The notes under the pieces are model-generated. The model was given only the letters and a program-made list of their open reading frames with translations. It did no database searches and had not been told where the DNA came from. Positions 5,526 to 6,039 of a stretch of 6,039 nucleotides of DNA are shown here, piece after piece (the stretch's first letter is position 1; every line of letters starts with the position of its first letter). This DNA comes from Desulfobulbus sp. (GTDB taxonomy: Bacteria; Desulfobacterota; Desulfobulbia; Desulfobulbales; Desulfobulbaceae), in the NCBI GenBank assembly GCA_030602145.1, contig JAUWAH010000159.1, positions 1-6,039 on the forward strand, in the 5' to 3' direction. Position numbers and translations under genes: made by a program.

Positions 5526-5642
5526 AAATGACTGTTTTCGGACTTTTTATGAATGCATCAAGTGTGGTCAAGACCGGGAGTTCCGGAGTCCGGGAGAAGG
5601 CGTGATTGCAAGAAAAATAAATTTGTCCCCTTTTTAGGCGGG

Positions 5643-5918
5643 CTATTGAACAGCCTGCTCGTCCGTGGCCGATGGCTGGAAGGTGATCGCCCGGCGCACC
5701 GGTATGCGGACCGGCGCCCCGGTCCGGACCTGATGGCGGGGTTCGCGCCCCGGCCGTTGAGGGGCGGCGAAGGTGCCGAACCCCTGCACGGTGAGGCTGT
5801 CACCCCGGGCAAGGGCAGCGGCGATGTTCGCCAGCAGGCTGTCGACCACCGTGTGCAGGGTCTGCCTGCTCACCCCGCATTCCCCGGCCATCCGTTCAAT
5901 GAGTTCTCCTTTGGTCAT
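5643..5918 (-). CDS. HU/IHF-family nucleoid DNA-binding protein, divergent
   Basis: The protein has 91 residues, the usual HU length. It opens with the classic MTKGELIERMA, the helix pair (about 3-14 and 18-38), then the signature GFGTF (46-50) and a basic beta arm (51-80) ending in RIPVRRAITFQPS. HU proteins bind and bend DNA as dimers by wrapping two arms into the minor groove. The arm tip is unusual: the common R-N-P-x-T-G, whose proline wedges between bases, reads RHQVRTG here, with one more residue and no proline. It also has a Cys at residue 14. The start is supported by GGAG six bases upstream. It could be a specialised second HU copy; chromosomal housekeeping HU cannot be excluded. 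No neighbour hints at a special job. Confidence 0.93.
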   Translation of the reverse strand: MTKGELIERMAGECGVSRQTLHTVVDSLLANIAAALARGDSLTVQGFGTFAAPQRPGREPRHQVRTGAPVRIPVRRAITFQPSATDEQAVQ

Positions 5919-6039
5919 TTCGTGCTCCGTCTGTGCAAGGATTCGCGGTTCGTGTCATGGCAGCGGCCGGTTCCGCGCCGACCGTGGGACGACGGGAAAA
6001 AACCCGATACGGTCCGTTGCGGCCCGGGGCGCCTGCCGG
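5919..6039. other. Upstream region of the HU-family gene
   Basis: These 121 GC-rich bases hold no gene I can support. On the minus strand, CGGG-TTTTTT-CCCG (5993-6006) is a 4-bp inverted repeat around a T run; it could be the tail of a terminator for a gene beyond the window, but the stem is too weak to call. No convincing -10/-35 pair is seen. Confidence 0.4.
5925..5928 (-). promoter_or_regulatory. Ribosome binding site GGAG of the HU-family gene
   Basis: GGAG on the minus strand, six bases before the ATG at 5918, confirms the start that gives the conserved MTK N-terminus. Confidence 0.65.

Larger units (their letters stand above)
5246..5557. repeat. Imperfect inverted repeats flanking the two palindromic elements
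   Basis: TGCATCATAAA at 5246-5256 matches the reverse complement of TTTATGAATGCA at 5546-5557 with one base of indel. The pair encloses 289 bases that contain both palindromic repeats. It may mark the ends of a composite, non-autonomous element, or be chance in AT-rich sequence; no target-site duplication was recognised. Confidence 0.3.
5066..5642. other. 577-base intergenic region with repeat elements, no gene
   Basis: This lies upstream of the channel gene and downstream of the HU gene, so it should contain the channel promoter and the end of the HU transcript. Open frames here are short and run through the palindromic repeats with no family resemblance, so I call no gene. It holds an AT-rich leader (about 5180-5260), two palindromic repeats (5293-5397, 5452-5525), an imperfect flanking inverted repeat, and a small CCGGA-G-TCCGG hairpin (5583-5593). 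A T-rich stretch follows the HU stop on the minus strand (TTTATTTTT, within 5608-5622) without a strong stem. Confidence 0.7.

Noticed and set aside
5256..5531. 91-residue plus-strand frame between the channel and HU genes
   Set aside because: It runs straight through both palindromic repeats, has no ribosome site and no recognisable domain.

Overview
The window is GC-rich, densely coded bacterial DNA of Gram-negative type. It shows periplasmic and lipoprotein export signals, a type IV prepilin peptidase, GspG-like sequence, a NaChBac-type sodium channel and palindromic intergenic repeats of the 'TCATTCCCGC' and 'TCATTTCGAG' kinds. Together these suggest a deltaproteobacterium in the broad sense (Desulfobacterota, Desulfobulbus- or Desulfuromonas-like). 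That placement is inference from style and protein flavour; there is no rRNA or other marker to prove it.

Layout. Positions 1-4017 hold a very compact plus-strand cassette of seven genes. In order they are: a 5'-truncated parvulin/SurA-type foldase with a His-Asp tail; an unrecognised exported single-pass membrane protein; a GspG-like pseudopilin head domain on a non-pilin N-terminus; a complete prepilin peptidase; an unrecognised 125-residue cytoplasmic protein; a two-helix membrane protein ending in a HAMP-like domain; and a TlpA/ResA-type thioredoxin lipoprotein. Four of the six junctions are 4-base start/stop overlaps and the other two gaps are 6 and 2 bases, so the genes are almost certainly co-transcribed and translationally coupled. 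No clear intrinsic terminator follows the last gene. A convergent minus-strand gene (4202-5065) encodes a NavAb/NaChBac-family voltage-gated sodium channel with filter TLESWSM. A gap of about 580 bases (5066-5642) holds two palindromic repeat elements, flanked by an imperfect inverted repeat. Next is a minus-strand gene for a divergent HU-family DNA-binding protein (5643-5918). The last 121 bases are its upstream region.

How the genes may work together. The cassette mixes periplasmic folding (foldase), thiol-disulfide chemistry (TlpA-like), prepilin processing (peptidase) and a GspG-like domain, all acting at or across the inner membrane. The simplest reading is an assembly module for an exported or surface structure whose structural subunits lie upstream of the window. 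The substrate is not visible, so this remains a hypothesis. The channel and HU genes look independent of the cassette.
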